64,000 nucleotides of DNA from an uncultured Prevotellaceae bacterium (GTDB lineage Bacteria > Bacteroidota > Bacteroidia > Bacteroidales > Bacteroidaceae): contig CAMJZV010000016.1 in the NCBI GenBank assembly GCA_946410305.1, forward strand, positions 1 to 64,000, in the 5' to 3' direction. Shown one piece after another: positions 50,517 through 60,108 of the stretch. Within the stretch, counting starts at the first letter, position 1; each line of letters starts with the position of its first letter. Both the position numbers and the translations under genes were made by a program. The notes beneath the pieces are model-generated. The model saw nothing but the letters and a program-made list of their open reading frames with translations. It did not search any database and was not told the DNA's origin.

Positions 50517-50993
50517 TTAATAGTTGTCCAAAACCTGTTGGAGTTTCTCGCGCTGGCGCTCTTTCTTCGACTTGCGGTTGGGCAGGAGTTTGCTGATGAG
50601 GAGGGCAGCCAGAGAGAGGGGGTTGACACTGCTCACCATAACGCCACCCTCCTGACGGAACTGCTTCTTCCTTTCTTCCAGCATGTGGCCTTGGTAGCAG
50701 AGTATCATATCCTGGCGCAACTTGGGTGTCATGATGACAACCTGAACGGGCTTCTGCTGTGGCATCATAGCCTTTGGAGAGAGAGACTTCAGCTGGGGAA
50801 GGACAGGCTGCAAGATGGAAGAGTCACGTCGCGTGGGCTTCAGCGGTTCGTTGCGCAACCATTCTTCGAAGTCGTCTGCCGGACTCTTTATGGAGTCAGG
50901 TATGCTGACCTTTTTCTCGTCAGAAGAAACCTGTGCCTTGACCATCACGGCCAAGGCTAACAGGCATATAATCAGTACGAAGAATCTAATCAT
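50517..50993 (-). CDS. Small secreted protein, function unknown (158 aa)
   Basis: The signal peptide covers about residues 1-21 (ending VKAQ). The mature part is polar, with a Pro-rich region (LQPVLPQLKSLSPKAMMPQ) and a basic C-terminal helix (NRKSKKERQREKLQQVL). No known domain is recognised. It has its own promoter (TATCTTTG, 51019-51026, minus). Confidence 0.7.
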   Translation of the reverse strand: MIRFFVLIICLLALAVMVKAQVSSDEKKVSIPDSIKSPADDFEEWLRNEPLKPTRRDSSILQPVLPQLKSLSPKAMMPQQKPVQVVIMTPKLRQDMILCYQGHMLEERKKQFRQEGGVMVSSVNPLSLAALLISKLLPNRKSKKERQREKLQQVLDNY

Positions 50994-51141
50994 TTACGGT
51001 TGCATCGGATTGTTGGTGCAAAGATAAGGATTCTTCGCCAGAGAGTGTATGAAAAATAGTTTATAAAAACTTAGTAATTAATAATTTAAGATTTTCTTAA
51101 ACTTTGTTTTGTTAAAGATTATTACAAGGCGTCAACACAGT

Positions 51142-51375
51142 TTATTTTCGTCTGAGAATGCCAACGACTACCAACAGATAGCCAGCGAGGCAGAGCATGG
51201 GGGCTACGACGATACGACGCGTTGAGAAAACATCAGGATTGAAAGCCTGCTCCGTGGTGCCATCGCCAGACATCAACAAATAACCTATGATGATCAGCAT
51301 ACAGGCAATGAGGAGGATGATGCGACTATTCAGAAGGATCTGAAGGATGCGATTAGTGTTGTGGGACATAGCGGT
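51142..51375 (-). CDS. DUF3098 small membrane protein
   Basis: 77 residues from the ATG at 51375 (or 74 from 51366). Two transmembrane helices flank the family core GYLLMSGDGTTEQAFNPDVF, followed by STRRIVVAPMLCLAGYLLVV. The gene overlaps the 3' end of the DUF2723 gene by about 14-23 bp, so translation is probably coupled. DUF3098 proteins are widespread in Bacteroidetes; function unknown. Confidence 0.8.
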   Translation of the reverse strand, partial: TAMSHNTNRILQILLNSRIILLIACMLIIIGYLLMSGDGTTEQAFNPDVFSTRRIVVAPMLCLAGYLLVVVGILRRK

Positions 51376-53821
51376 CATAATGTTTGATATATTGTTGGTA
51401 AATGTCAGTTCTGTCATATTGTGCAGCCACGATGAGAGCCTGCTGCAGGTTTTGCTGCCATAGGCTACGTGAATAGTTGGAGGCAGCACGCCGCGAGGAG
51501 TCGATGGTGCCTATCCACGAGAGCCACTCAACGGAACGTCTCAAAAGGTTGGAGACGATGGCGTCGCCCTGTTTGGAGAGATTGTTCAAATAGAAGCAGC
51601 GGGCCATGGCGAGAGCTGAGTCGGTATAGGGAATGTTCTCCTCAGGCATCTCCTGTTGCCACTTGCGGCAGACCTTCAATGCCCGTTGGGTATCACCCTG
51701 CTGAAGCAGTGAGTCAATAAGCACCCCCATGATAAACTGATGGGTGTTGGCCATATACTTTACATCTTCATCGATATAGAGTCCTTTGGTGCTTAGTCCG
51801 CCATAGCGATAGCGGTGCATGATGTTGTCGTAGAGGCGTTCTACATCCACCTGACGGCCGTCGGCAGTGGGCGATATGCGATAGGCCAGACCTTCGAGTA
51901 CCAGATGGTCACGGAGGAACGACAGGTTATTGCCCATGCTGATAGACATATAGAAAGGACGTGTCCATACGGCATTTGACAGCATTTCCAGCACCATCAG
52001 CTCATTCTTCAGCAGATACTGCTTGCCCTTCAGCGAAATGACCATGGTACCTTCTGAGGATGGGATGGTAAGGCTATCGGCATTGATGGGCAGGTATTCC
52101 ATCTTTCCTTGCCGATAGTCTTCATGGCTCCAGCTGATGGGCAAGGCAGGCGAGTCATAGGCAGGGCGCTTCATCTGGTCAATATACCAATCGGTCTGCA
52201 GATATTCCAGGTTACAGTCACGAGTATCTCTACGCACACCTTCCACCTCTTGATTATACCACAAAGGAAACGTGTCATTGTCGCCATTGGTAAAGATTAC
52301 GGGAAAGCCATCATCCTGCATGGTCATCAGATAGTTCCTTCCGAAGTCGCGACAGGTATAGCGACCAGAGCGGTCGTGGTCGTCCCATGTCTGCGAAGCC
52401 ATCTGCAAGGGGATGAGGAGTGCCAAGGGGGCCAGTTTCCTGAAGTTGGCTGCGCCCAAGCCTATCCAGATGGCAAAGGCATAGAACGAGCCGACATAGG
52501 CATAGTCACGCTCTCGTGGCTGCATAGGTGTCTGGTTGAGATAGACCACAATAGCTAAACCCGTCATCACGAATAGCAACGAGACAATCCATAGCTGTCG
52601 ACGGCCCTCACCACCCTTTCGCCACTGCCAAAGCATGCCCAGCATGCCCAGCAGTAGGGGAAGACCATAGAACACATTGTGCCCCTTATTGTCTGCCAGG
52701 TCGGCTGGCAACCTCGACGTGTCGCAGCTCAGCAACCAGTCGTCAATCCATCGAAAACCCGTTATCCAGTTGCCGTGCTCTACCTCACCCTGCCCTTGGA
52801 TATTGTTCTGCCGACCCACAAAATTCCAAAAGAAGTAGCGCCAGTACATGAAATTCACCTGATAGGACAGGAAATAGCGCAGGTTCTCACCCTTGGTGGG
52901 TATGCCGTCGTGCGTTTCGATGTCGCCCATCCAACTCTCGTAGGCACTGGCGTGGTACATAGAATAGATACGAGGATAGAGCGGTGTCTGACCATACTGT
53001 TCACGACTCAGGTATCTGCCCAGCGTGGAGAGCGTCTTGGGCTCGTTCTCACACATTGGCAGACAGGCATTGGCACGAACAAGGATGACGCCATAGCTGC
53101 TGAAACCCACCAGAAACATCAAGAGACAGGAGAATAAGAGTCTGAGAAGTCTACGACGCGCCTTGACGAGGCGTGTAAAGATATTCTTCTTGCGGAACCA
53201 AACGACGAAAGCCATTGCTGGCAGGCAGAGCAGACAGAGCAGATGGACACCGATGGAGAGTCCCGTGATATAGGCAATGAGAAGAATCCAGCGATCGCTA
53301 CGTGGACTGTCTGCCTCATCCTCCCATTTCAAGATGAGCCAGAACATCAGCGCCGTGAGGAACGAGGAGAAGGCATAGACCTCAGCCTCAACAGCCGAGA
53401 ACCAGAAAGTGTCGCTGAAGGTATAGGCCAAAGCGCCTACCAGTCCGCAGGTCTCAATGGTGATAACATTGGGAATGCTGTAGGTATCAATGGTTGGACA
53501 AATCAGCTTCTTGGCTAAGTGTGTGATGGTGAGAAACAGAAAGAAGATGCAGCCTGCACTCAAGAGTGCCGACAGCAGGTTGACCATCAGCGCCACTTGT
53601 GATGGTGAGCTGGCAAACTGAGAGAACAGGTTGGCCACCAGCATGAAGAACGGGGCACCAGGCGGATGACCAATCTCCAATTTGTATCCACACGTAATGA
53701 ATTCAGGACAGTCCCACAAGCTGGCCGTCGGCTCTACGGTGAGACTATACACCACAGCAGCGATGGCAAACGAGAGCCACGCCATGAGGGTGTTGAGTTT
53801 GGAAAAAGTTGTTTGTTGCAT
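51353..53821 (-). CDS. DUF2723 membrane protein (GT-C / O-mannosyltransferase-like)
   Basis: 822 residues from the ATG at 53821. The N-terminal 450 residues hold about 11-12 transmembrane helices with the DUF2723 signature SLWDCPEFITCGYKLEIGHP and PPGAPFF in the first loop. That acidic motif resembles the catalytic loop of GT-C glycosyltransferases that use lipid-linked sugars. The C-terminal part is soluble and periplasmic, with NGDNDTFPLWYNQEVEGVRRD and helical repeats. It probably glycosylates exported proteins or lipids; specificity unknown. Confidence 0.85.
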   Translation of the reverse strand: MQQTTFSKLNTLMAWLSFAIAAVVYSLTVEPTASLWDCPEFITCGYKLEIGHPPGAPFFMLVANLFSQFASSPSQVALMVNLLSALLSAGCIFFLFLTITHLAKKLICPTIDTYSIPNVITIETCGLVGALAYTFSDTFWFSAVEAEVYAFSSFLTALMFWLILKWEDEADSPRSDRWILLIAYITGLSIGVHLLCLLCLPAMAFVVWFRKKNIFTRLVKARRRLLRLLFSCLLMFLVGFSSYGVILVRANACLPMCENEPKTLSTLGRYLSREQYGQTPLYPRIYSMYHASAYESWMGDIETHDGIPTKGENLRYFLSYQVNFMYWRYFFWNFVGRQNNIQGQGEVEHGNWITGFRWIDDWLLSCDTSRLPADLADNKGHNVFYGLPLLLGMLGMLWQWRKGGEGRRQLWIVSLLFVMTGLAIVVYLNQTPMQPRERDYAYVGSFYAFAIWIGLGAANFRKLAPLALLIPLQMASQTWDDHDRSGRYTCRDFGRNYLMTMQDDGFPVIFTNGDNDTFPLWYNQEVEGVRRDTRDCNLEYLQTDWYIDQMKRPAYDSPALPISWSHEDYRQGKMEYLPINADSLTIPSSEGTMVISLKGKQYLLKNELMVLEMLSNAVWTRPFYMSISMGNNLSFLRDHLVLEGLAYRISPTADGRQVDVERLYDNIMHRYRYGGLSTKGLYIDEDVKYMANTHQFIMGVLIDSLLQQGDTQRALKVCRKWQQEMPEENIPYTDSALAMARCFYLNNLSKQGDAIVSNLLRRSVEWLSWIGTIDSSRRAASNYSRSLWQQNLQQALIVAAQYDRTDIYQQYIKHYDRYVPQH

Positions 53822-53931
53822 AAAGCTTGCTGTAATTTTCGGCAAAGCTAGCAACAATTATGGATATATAGGGATAAAACTGTCTGACATTTCTCTGACA
53901 ATTTACCAACAGTTAGCTGATAATTAGCTAT

Positions 53932-54618
53932 CTATCTGATTGTCAGTCCGTATGACTTACCTCTATCCGATTCAATTTTTAGGTCAGAATGTTCTTCTAT
54001 AATGGGCCTCAGTCTGCGAATCAACGTATATAGCGTCTCGCTGGCATCAGGTTTCTTAGGCCAGAGGGCATCACAAATCTCTGTTTTTGTCAGTTGGTGG
54101 GCATCCGAACGGAAGAACATCTCCAGCAGTTGCTGTTGCATGCGCGTCAACTTGATACGCCGTCCTGCAGCATCATAAAAAGTGCCTTCAGCCTCAGCGA
54201 AACGTAATCCGCCATATTGTGAAACACCCACCATTTGCAGCATCTCATGGCGACGATGATAGAAACAGAAGAGTGCCCACATAAGTGTCAATGTCCATAA
54301 GACAACAGTGGGGCGCTGGTCAGACAAGCTAAAGATAGTAGCCTCTGAGCAGTGGGCATAAGCCTTGAACTCACGTCCCTTAGTATCGACAGCAATAGTT
54401 GCCTTACCACGCAACTCTGCTATCTGCAAGTGACTATTGAATGACTGAATAGTATCTTGCGTGATGACATTGCTCTGCTGCTTGGCCAATGCCGACGACA
54501 GTGCCTGACTCATATCATCAACCACCTGTCGCTCCGTAGCATGATAGCTGACGAGACTCGTTGCACATGAGGCAACGATCATGACGAAAAGTACAATGAC
54601 TAAATACTGCTGTTTCAT
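53932..54618 (-). CDS. Membrane-anchored winged-helix (OmpR/PhoB-type) regulator
   Basis: 228 residues from the ATG at 54618. An N-terminal transmembrane segment (YLVIVLFVMIVASCATSL), a periplasmic part of about 85 residues and a second helix (VVLWTLTLMWALFCFYH, about 107-123) come first. The C-terminal winged helix of the response-regulator type follows (about 145-228; LTRMQQQLLEMFF, KTEICDALWPKK, ETLYTLIRRLRPII). There is no receiver domain. This resembles a one-component ToxR-like sensor with the DNA-binding end C-terminal. The target may be the adjacent TPR and BlaR1-type genes. Confidence 0.8.
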   Translation of the reverse strand: MKQQYLVIVLFVMIVASCATSLVSYHATERQVVDDMSQALSSALAKQQSNVITQDTIQSFNSHLQIAELRGKATIAVDTKGREFKAYAHCSEATIFSLSDQRPTVVLWTLTLMWALFCFYHRRHEMLQMVGVSQYGGLRFAEAEGTFYDAAGRRIKLTRMQQQLLEMFFRSDAHQLTKTEICDALWPKKPDASETLYTLIRRLRPIIEEHSDLKIESDRGKSYGLTIR

Positions 54619-54704
54619 ATCTGCGTGCAAAAATACAAAAGAAATCACAGTCCGACAACGGATTAACAGGGTTTAACCCTCTCACAAACGTCAAGGGGGA
54701 CTCG

Positions 54705-55775
54705 CTATGGAACCGACAACATAGCCTCAGCCTTCTGCATCATCTCTTGAAGAGCAGCAGTGGGTTTTTCCTCTTTGCGAGCGAGGTCGAGGAACTGCTG
54801 GTAATAGGGTTTTGCCTGTTCTTTATCCTCCAACAACAGAGCATAGGTATTGGCTATATTATAATAGGTGGCGATAGACGTGGGGTTGTAGGCAAGGTGT
54901 TCCTTCCAGGCAGCAACAGCCTCAGCATAGTGTTCCGTCAGGTAGTAGCCCTCGCCCCGTGACAGGGTGATGGCCTTCATGATGGTAGTATCGGGCTGCA
55001 TCAACTGGGTAGCGAGATCCAGGTAGCGCAATCCTTCTTCATAGCGCTTCGTATCGACACACACCACACCAAGACGATAGGCACAGCCAGCATGTTGCAT
55101 CTGGCTGAGAGCGAATGCTGGGAGCAGGCATTTGTAAGCCCTTTCGAGGCTGTCGATTTGTGTGTAGCTCATACCAGCAGAATAAAGGGTGTTAAAGACG
55201 GAGTCGCCTAGCAGCAACAGTTTGTCATACAACTTAGCTGCAGCAGTGAAGTCACGATTCATAAACCATGCATCTGCCAGTGCTCTGTTGACAAGGATAT
55301 TCGTAGAATCCTTCAAAGTATATTTCAGTCCACAGATAATCCCGTTCTGAGGTTGATCGTTTTTAGCAAAAGCGAGGATGAGCCCTGCCACAATCTCAGC
55401 ATCCATCGGGAAACGCCCAAGTAGCTGGCTTGCCCAATAGATATAGGAGTCAGTGTCGCCCTGCTTCTGATAACCCAGCGCCAACTGGCGGAAAGCATCG
55501 TGCGAGAGCGAGTCTTCAGGCACCAGTTTCAGCAGGTCGGCAGCTTGACGATAGTTGGCACGCTGATAATAGCAGTCGGCCAGCTTCATGCGAATGTCCG
55601 ATGAGCTTTGCATGATGAATGCTTGCTGATAATACTTCAGCGCCTCGAAGGTGTTATATTGCTGCATGCAGCTATCGCCCTGCTGTATGCATATGGTGAG
55701 GGAGTCAAGGCCCTCGCCATGGGCGGTAGAGACCGTCAGCAAGGCGAGGGTGAGTATAGTGAATAATCTGTTCAT
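54705..55775 (-). CDS. Secreted TPR protein
   Basis: 356 residues. A signal peptide (about 1-20) is followed by six or more tetratricopeptide repeats (EALKYYQQAFIMQSSSDIR, QAADLLKLVPEDSLSHDA, YNPTSIATYYNIANTYALLL). It is likely a periplasmic protein-interaction scaffold. It lies 26 bp downstream of the BlaR1-like gene in the same direction and 87 bp upstream of the winged-helix regulator, and all four or five genes may be co-transcribed. Confidence 0.82.
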   Translation of the reverse strand: MNRLFTILTLALLTVSTAHGEGLDSLTICIQQGDSCMQQYNTFEALKYYQQAFIMQSSSDIRMKLADCYYQRANYRQAADLLKLVPEDSLSHDAFRQLALGYQKQGDTDSYIYWASQLLGRFPMDAEIVAGLILAFAKNDQPQNGIICGLKYTLKDSTNILVNRALADAWFMNRDFTAAAKLYDKLLLLGDSVFNTLYSAGMSYTQIDSLERAYKCLLPAFALSQMQHAGCAYRLGVVCVDTKRYEEGLRYLDLATQLMQPDTTIMKAITLSRGEGYYLTEHYAEAVAAWKEHLAYNPTSIATYYNIANTYALLLEDKEQAKPYYQQFLDLARKEEKPTAALQEMMQKAEAMLSVP

Positions 55776-55800
55776 AAGAATGACCTTACTCTAAAAGGCT

Positions 55801-57231
55801 TTATTTCATTCCAACAACGACTACAGAACTCTCTTTAGTCTCTTCAACTTTACTATCGGGGAGAGCGAAAGAGATAGGTATCGTGTACTTCACATTGACA
55901 ACCTGTCCACTCTGCTTACCTGGCGTCCAGTTAGGCATCGCATTGAGGACACGGAGAGCCTCTTCATCAAGTTCGGGCGATACGCTTTTGACAACCTTAG
56001 GATTGCTGACACTGCCGTCTTTCAAGACCACAAAGGTGGCGATGACACGACCTTGACAACCAGCCTTTTCTGCTGCCTCGGGATAGCGGATGTTCTTGGC
56101 GAGGAACTCAAAGAGAGCGTGAGGACCGCCAGGAAACTGTGGCATCTGCTCGACAACATCAAAGTATTCTGGGTTCTGATCAAGGGGAGTGAACACCTCT
56201 TTGGCATGTAACACTTCGACAGATTTCTTTTCTTCTGCCTTTTTGGCGGTAATGAGACGTACATTGCTGGCGGTATCGGGTACAATCTCAATGGTATTAT
56301 TGCCCATCTTGGCAGTAGCATTCTTCTTGCCCTTCTTGATGATCTTTTTCTGGGGCTGTTGATAGACATAGTCGTTGACAGTCTCAGCATTGAGGGCGAG
56401 GGCTACACCTACTATAGGTATGAGGGCGAGCAGCTTCATGAAACTGCTACGCGGTGATTTCTTTTGTAACATCATGGTTATACGGTTTTTGAGGGTACTG
56501 TGAGAGATACCGTTGGCAATGGAGTACCCGCCAATGCTTGCGGCCTTGGTGATTAACAGATATTGATATTGACGCGCGTTAATCCCTTGAGAGAGTACTG
56601 CACCGTCGGCCTCATATTCATGGATGGCACGCAGGTCAGCGCGCAGCATCCACATAGCGGGGTTAAACCACTGGAGGGCGGTGAGGATGTCTACGAGGAG
56701 TACGTCGCACGAATGGTGCAGACGGATGTGTCCCCGTTCATGGGCGAGTACGGCGGCATCGTTGGCCTCGTAATCACTATGGTTCATGACAATATAAGAA
56801 CAGAAGCTGAATGGTGGTACATCGTCTTTGACCACGCAGAGCGTAGTGCCATCAGCTTGCGGAATGCGCTCACTGCGGCGCACCAACATCACGACTTTCC
56901 ATACAGACAGCAAGGTATGTCCCAGCGTGGCCAGTACACCTATTATATATAAGATAGGTATAACCATCTGCCACAAGGGTGTCGAGGAGTCCTCTTCCAA
57001 CACCTCTGGACGCAAGTCGCCTACTGACACAACAGGCACGGCATCGAGCACCACCGTTTGATGCGTCGTAATAACACACAGTGGCAACGCGAATGACAGC
57101 AGAGCCGTTGACAGCAGTACCACACGGTTTACTCGATGGAAGGTCTCCTTCGCGAGCAACAGGCGGTAGAACATGTAGAATACTACGATGAGTACCGCTA
57201 CCTTGGCGTCATATATCAGAAAGTCAATCAT
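55801..57231 (-). CDS. BlaR1/M56-family membrane peptidase with TonB C-terminal domain
   Basis: 476 residues from the ATG at 57231. Three or four N-terminal transmembrane helices surround the M56 zinc motif LAHERGHIRLHHSC (HExxH form HERGH). A further helix lies near residue 265 (FMKLLALIPIVGVALAL). The periplasmic C-terminus (about 385-470) is TonB-like: FPGGPHALFEFLAKNIRYPE, GRVIATFVVLKDGS. It probably senses an envelope signal and cleaves the BlaI-type repressor encoded upstream, whose stop codon it overlaps by 8 bp. No penicillin-binding sensor domain is present. Confidence 0.88.
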   Translation of the reverse strand: MIDFLIYDAKVAVLIVVFYMFYRLLLAKETFHRVNRVVLLSTALLSFALPLCVITTHQTVVLDAVPVVSVGDLRPEVLEEDSSTPLWQMVIPILYIIGVLATLGHTLLSVWKVVMLVRRSERIPQADGTTLCVVKDDVPPFSFCSYIVMNHSDYEANDAAVLAHERGHIRLHHSCDVLLVDILTALQWFNPAMWMLRADLRAIHEYEADGAVLSQGINARQYQYLLITKAASIGGYSIANGISHSTLKNRITMMLQKKSPRSSFMKLLALIPIVGVALALNAETVNDYVYQQPQKKIIKKGKKNATAKMGNNTIEIVPDTASNVRLITAKKAEEKKSVEVLHAKEVFTPLDQNPEYFDVVEQMPQFPGGPHALFEFLAKNIRYPEAAEKAGCQGRVIATFVVLKDGSVSNPKVVKSVSPELDEEALRVLNAMPNWTPGKQSGQVVNVKYTIPISFALPDSKVEETKESSVVVVGMK

Positions 57232-57586
57232 TGTTTGCTTCAATTTGTTCTATCAATTCTTTCAGCTCGTCTACGCTGATTTTTTCTTCTTTGACAAACG
57301 CGGAGACAGCACTGAGATAGGAGTCGTTGAAGTAGTTCTTGATGACACCCGCAATCGACGAGCGACCATACTCCTTCTCCGACACCAGGGGATAGTACTG
57401 ATAGGTATTGCCGAACTGCTTATGGCCCAGATAGCCCTCACGCTCCAGGATGCGGACGATGGTCGACAACGTATTGAAGTGTGGACGTGGCTCGTCGTAA
57501 TGTTCCTGCAACTCGCGCACAAACATCGGACCATGCTGCCAGTACAGCGTCATAATTTCCTTTTCCTTGTTGGTCAGTTTCTTCAT
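57224..57586 (-). CDS. BlaI/MecI-type transcriptional repressor
   Basis: 120 residues. The winged helix occupies residues 1-75 (LTNKEKEIMTLYWQHGPMFVRELQEHY, NTLSTIVRILEREGYLGHKQ). The C-terminal part (SIAGVIKNYFNDSYLSAVSAF) is the dimerisation region of this family. In BlaI/BlaR systems the repressor leaves the DNA after cleavage by the M56 protease, here the coupled downstream gene. The palindromic TTAGTTACTAAA-like repeats at 57650-57720 could be its operators. Confidence 0.9.
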   Translation of the reverse strand: MKKLTNKEKEIMTLYWQHGPMFVRELQEHYDEPRPHFNTLSTIVRILEREGYLGHKQFGNTYQYYPLVSEKEYGRSSIAGVIKNYFNDSYLSAVSAFVKEEKISVDELKELIEQIEANND

Positions 57587-57639
57587 TGTTTCAGAGTTTT
57601 GGGTTTACCAATTTAATGCGTCAATATCAATATCTGCTG

Positions 57640-57720
57640 CAAAGTAACTAAAAGTTTTCGTTACATACAACTAAAACTATTAGTTTTTAAATTCCGTTAA
57701 CTAATATTTTTAGTTACTAA
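57640..57720. promoter_or_regulatory. Candidate BlaI-type operators upstream of blaI-like gene
   Basis: This 80-bp A/T-rich spacer carries several related sites on both strands (AACTAAAAG, AACTAAAACTATTAGTTTT, TTAGTTACT). The inverted ACTAAAA...TTTTAGT arrangement resembles the TACA/TGTA-type dyads of BlaI repressors in layout only. Autoregulation is inferred. Confidence 0.45.
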
Positions 57721-57723
57721 CGT

Positions 57724-60036
57724 TTACTGCAAGGTAAGCCCCATCAGTCCAACAACAACATCATTGGATTGTGGGATAATATCAAGCGCAATAACCTTCT
57801 TCTCAGGATCTAATGACATGCACAACATCTGAGCAGCACCACCAGGAATCATGAGGTCGCTAGCACCCTTGATGACCAATGCCTTGCTAAGGTTGCGACT
57901 GACAACACCCGTATCAAAGCTGACCCTGTAGGGACGTGGCTGTGGTGCATGGAAAGAATAGTCATTGATAAAATAGTCCTGTTCAACGGGGCACCAGTTG
58001 TCGGGATTTACCAATCTCAAAGTGTCAGCAGTACCATCGTCATAACGTGCAACGAGCAAACCGTTGACCATGCGGCTCTCACGGGTAGAGGTTGTACCCG
58101 CCAGCAACAGCCATATCTTCCAGGCGCGATCCTTGAGTGGTATGCTAACCTTATCGGGATAGCGGTCAGACAGGGATGCACAAACCATGTTCGGTCCTTC
58201 GGCTGGCAGATGGAATGGTACACCCATCACCAAATACTCACCCTTGACAATCTGCTTACGGAAGAACGTATCGACAACCTCCGGACTGATACTGGCTACT
58301 GAGTCATTATAGAACTCTTTCAGTTCCACCTTCTGGAACTTCAAATCAAAAGTAGGCTCATCAGCCCCTATTGTAGCAGGTTCTTCCTCCTCATAGGAGC
58401 TATACATATATATTTCTGGCAGCTTCAGGGGAGCCTCCACACAGAACACCTGATGTTCCTCAGTGGTACCCTCAATGTCGCGATATTCGCCCTTACCTAG
58501 ATTGATGCGTAACACAATCTGCTGAGACAGACCGAAATGCTGAGTAACATCGTAAAAAAGCAAGTTACCCTGACGACGGAATCGATAGTCGACATAAGGA
58601 GTACTAATAGAAGCACTGTCCCACTTCTCAGGGAACCCCGGATGAATGATACAACGACGACTGAAGGCGTCAGGACGAATGCCAAAGAGACCTTCTGTCA
58701 AGGTACGTACTGCCACGCCGATGCCATCAGCCATATCGCGACCTTGTTCACCATTGACCACATCATATTTACTGGTCTGTCCGATATTGGCAGGCGACGA
58801 TCCATCATACATCTGGTCGATAACGGCAGCCTTCATCAGTTGGAAGCCCCTTTCATTGCGACCTGCCTTAAAACAAGCCAACGCTGCACGCATCACTGCA
58901 GCAGGTGTGACATTATTCATATCCCACGTATAGGGCATCCAATTGCTGGTAGCCAACATGGAGAGCTCAGACGTCACAGGGATATGAGGAATCTCACTAT
59001 CCATATACTTCGTAGCCTGGTAGGCCTGTTCAGGCGTACAGGCATCGTAGTCAATAGGCGTATAGATAGACCATAGAGCTGGAGTATCATGCAACCGTTG
59101 CAGTCCCTCACGGTCCTTGAATTCTGCCCAACAACCTTTGTTAGGCATCCACAACTGCCCATTAAGTTTTGCCAGGACCTCATCGGCTTTAGCAAAATAA
59201 GAAGCACCGTTCCTGTGGGTCAGCGCAGCAATGCGTGCTGCCATGGTATTCAGCCAATAGCTCTTAGCAAGTATAGGTGTAGACAGCTGCGTATCGTCGA
59301 TGGTCTGCACATAATTCTCTATCGAAGGCCAAAGTTTCTGCATGCCATCATAATCGATGTCATAGCGAAAGTACCACAGTTTTTCTTCAACTGATACATT
59401 CTTAACCTTTTCCTTAACAACCGACAGGGCACTACCCAGTGGATTGATCATCTTATCAGGGGTATTGATGGTGATTGCAGAAGCCACTTGCTGCATATCA
59501 CTTTCCATGCGTTCAAAGAGTTCCTCACCTTGACGAACAGGCAAAAACGAGAAAGTCAAGTCATTACAAGCAAGGTAGATATCTTCAGCGAATTTGACTG
59601 AAGCCTGTTGAAGTGGCAATTCCAACTGTACAGGACCTTCGAAGTTTGCCACACGCAGTCGCCAGAGAACACGATGCTCCTGTTGGCCTACAACCGCCTT
59701 GATACGCACAACGGCTTTCTTCCCCCAGTCAGCATGTTTTACCTCGTAGCTACGCATACCATCTTGATAGCGCGACAGGCAATAGTCTGTATTCTCCAAA
59801 TCCACGCCATTAATGCGGAAAGACAACTGACGGAAGTCTCTGTTCTGCAATACTACAAAGAAAGGGCGGTCACCGGTCTGTAAAACATAGTCAGCAGTGG
59901 GTCCATAGAGGGTGCGTGTCAATCGATTATCACCATTAACACAGACGAAAGCACGTCCGTTAGGGCGATAATTATAACCGCTTGTGGTGTTCCAACCGCA
60001 GGCCAGCAGTAATAACAGAGCCAGTATTTTATTCAT
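57724..60036 (-). CDS. DUF4450-like secreted glycan-processing protein
   Basis: 770 residues from the ATG at 60036. The signal peptide (about 1-20) is followed by a beta-rich N-terminal domain (YNYRPNGRAFVCVNGDNRLT) and a central alpha/alpha-barrel-like region (about 270-480; YWLNTMAARIAAL, ELSMLATSNWMPYTWDMNN, EQGRDMADGIGVAVRTLTEG) as in several glycosidase clans. C-terminal beta domains close the protein. I associate this sequence type with DUF4450 of Bacteroidetes. Enzymatic activity is not shown by a recognised catalytic pair. A CCAAACGTTTTGG site overlaps its promoter. Confidence 0.65.
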   Translation of the reverse strand: MNKILALLLLLACGWNTTSGYNYRPNGRAFVCVNGDNRLTRTLYGPTADYVLQTGDRPFFVVLQNRDFRQLSFRINGVDLENTDYCLSRYQDGMRSYEVKHADWGKKAVVRIKAVVGQQEHRVLWRLRVANFEGPVQLELPLQQASVKFAEDIYLACNDLTFSFLPVRQGEELFERMESDMQQVASAITINTPDKMINPLGSALSVVKEKVKNVSVEEKLWYFRYDIDYDGMQKLWPSIENYVQTIDDTQLSTPILAKSYWLNTMAARIAALTHRNGASYFAKADEVLAKLNGQLWMPNKGCWAEFKDREGLQRLHDTPALWSIYTPIDYDACTPEQAYQATKYMDSEIPHIPVTSELSMLATSNWMPYTWDMNNVTPAAVMRAALACFKAGRNERGFQLMKAAVIDQMYDGSSPANIGQTSKYDVVNGEQGRDMADGIGVAVRTLTEGLFGIRPDAFSRRCIIHPGFPEKWDSASISTPYVDYRFRRQGNLLFYDVTQHFGLSQQIVLRINLGKGEYRDIEGTTEEHQVFCVEAPLKLPEIYMYSSYEEEEPATIGADEPTFDLKFQKVELKEFYNDSVASISPEVVDTFFRKQIVKGEYLVMGVPFHLPAEGPNMVCASLSDRYPDKVSIPLKDRAWKIWLLLAGTTSTRESRMVNGLLVARYDDGTADTLRLVNPDNWCPVEQDYFINDYSFHAPQPRPYRVSFDTGVVSRNLSKALVIKGASDLMIPGGAAQMLCMSLDPEKKVIALDIIPQSNDVVVGLMGLTLQ

Positions 60037-60044
60037 ACTTGATG

Positions 60045-60085
60045 CAAAGATACGAAGAAGCAAGGAAAAATCCAAACGTTTTGGA
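60045..60085 (-). promoter_or_regulatory. DUF4450 gene promoter with LacI-like operator
   Basis: -7 box TATCTTTG (60045-60052). A near-perfect palindrome TCCAAACGTTTTGGA (60071-60085) covers the -33 region. Its AAACGTTT centre is shared with the 34-bp palindrome before the amylase gene (2686-2719). Confidence 0.55.
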
Positions 60086-60108
60086 CGCTTTTTTTATCTT
60101 CGCATAGT

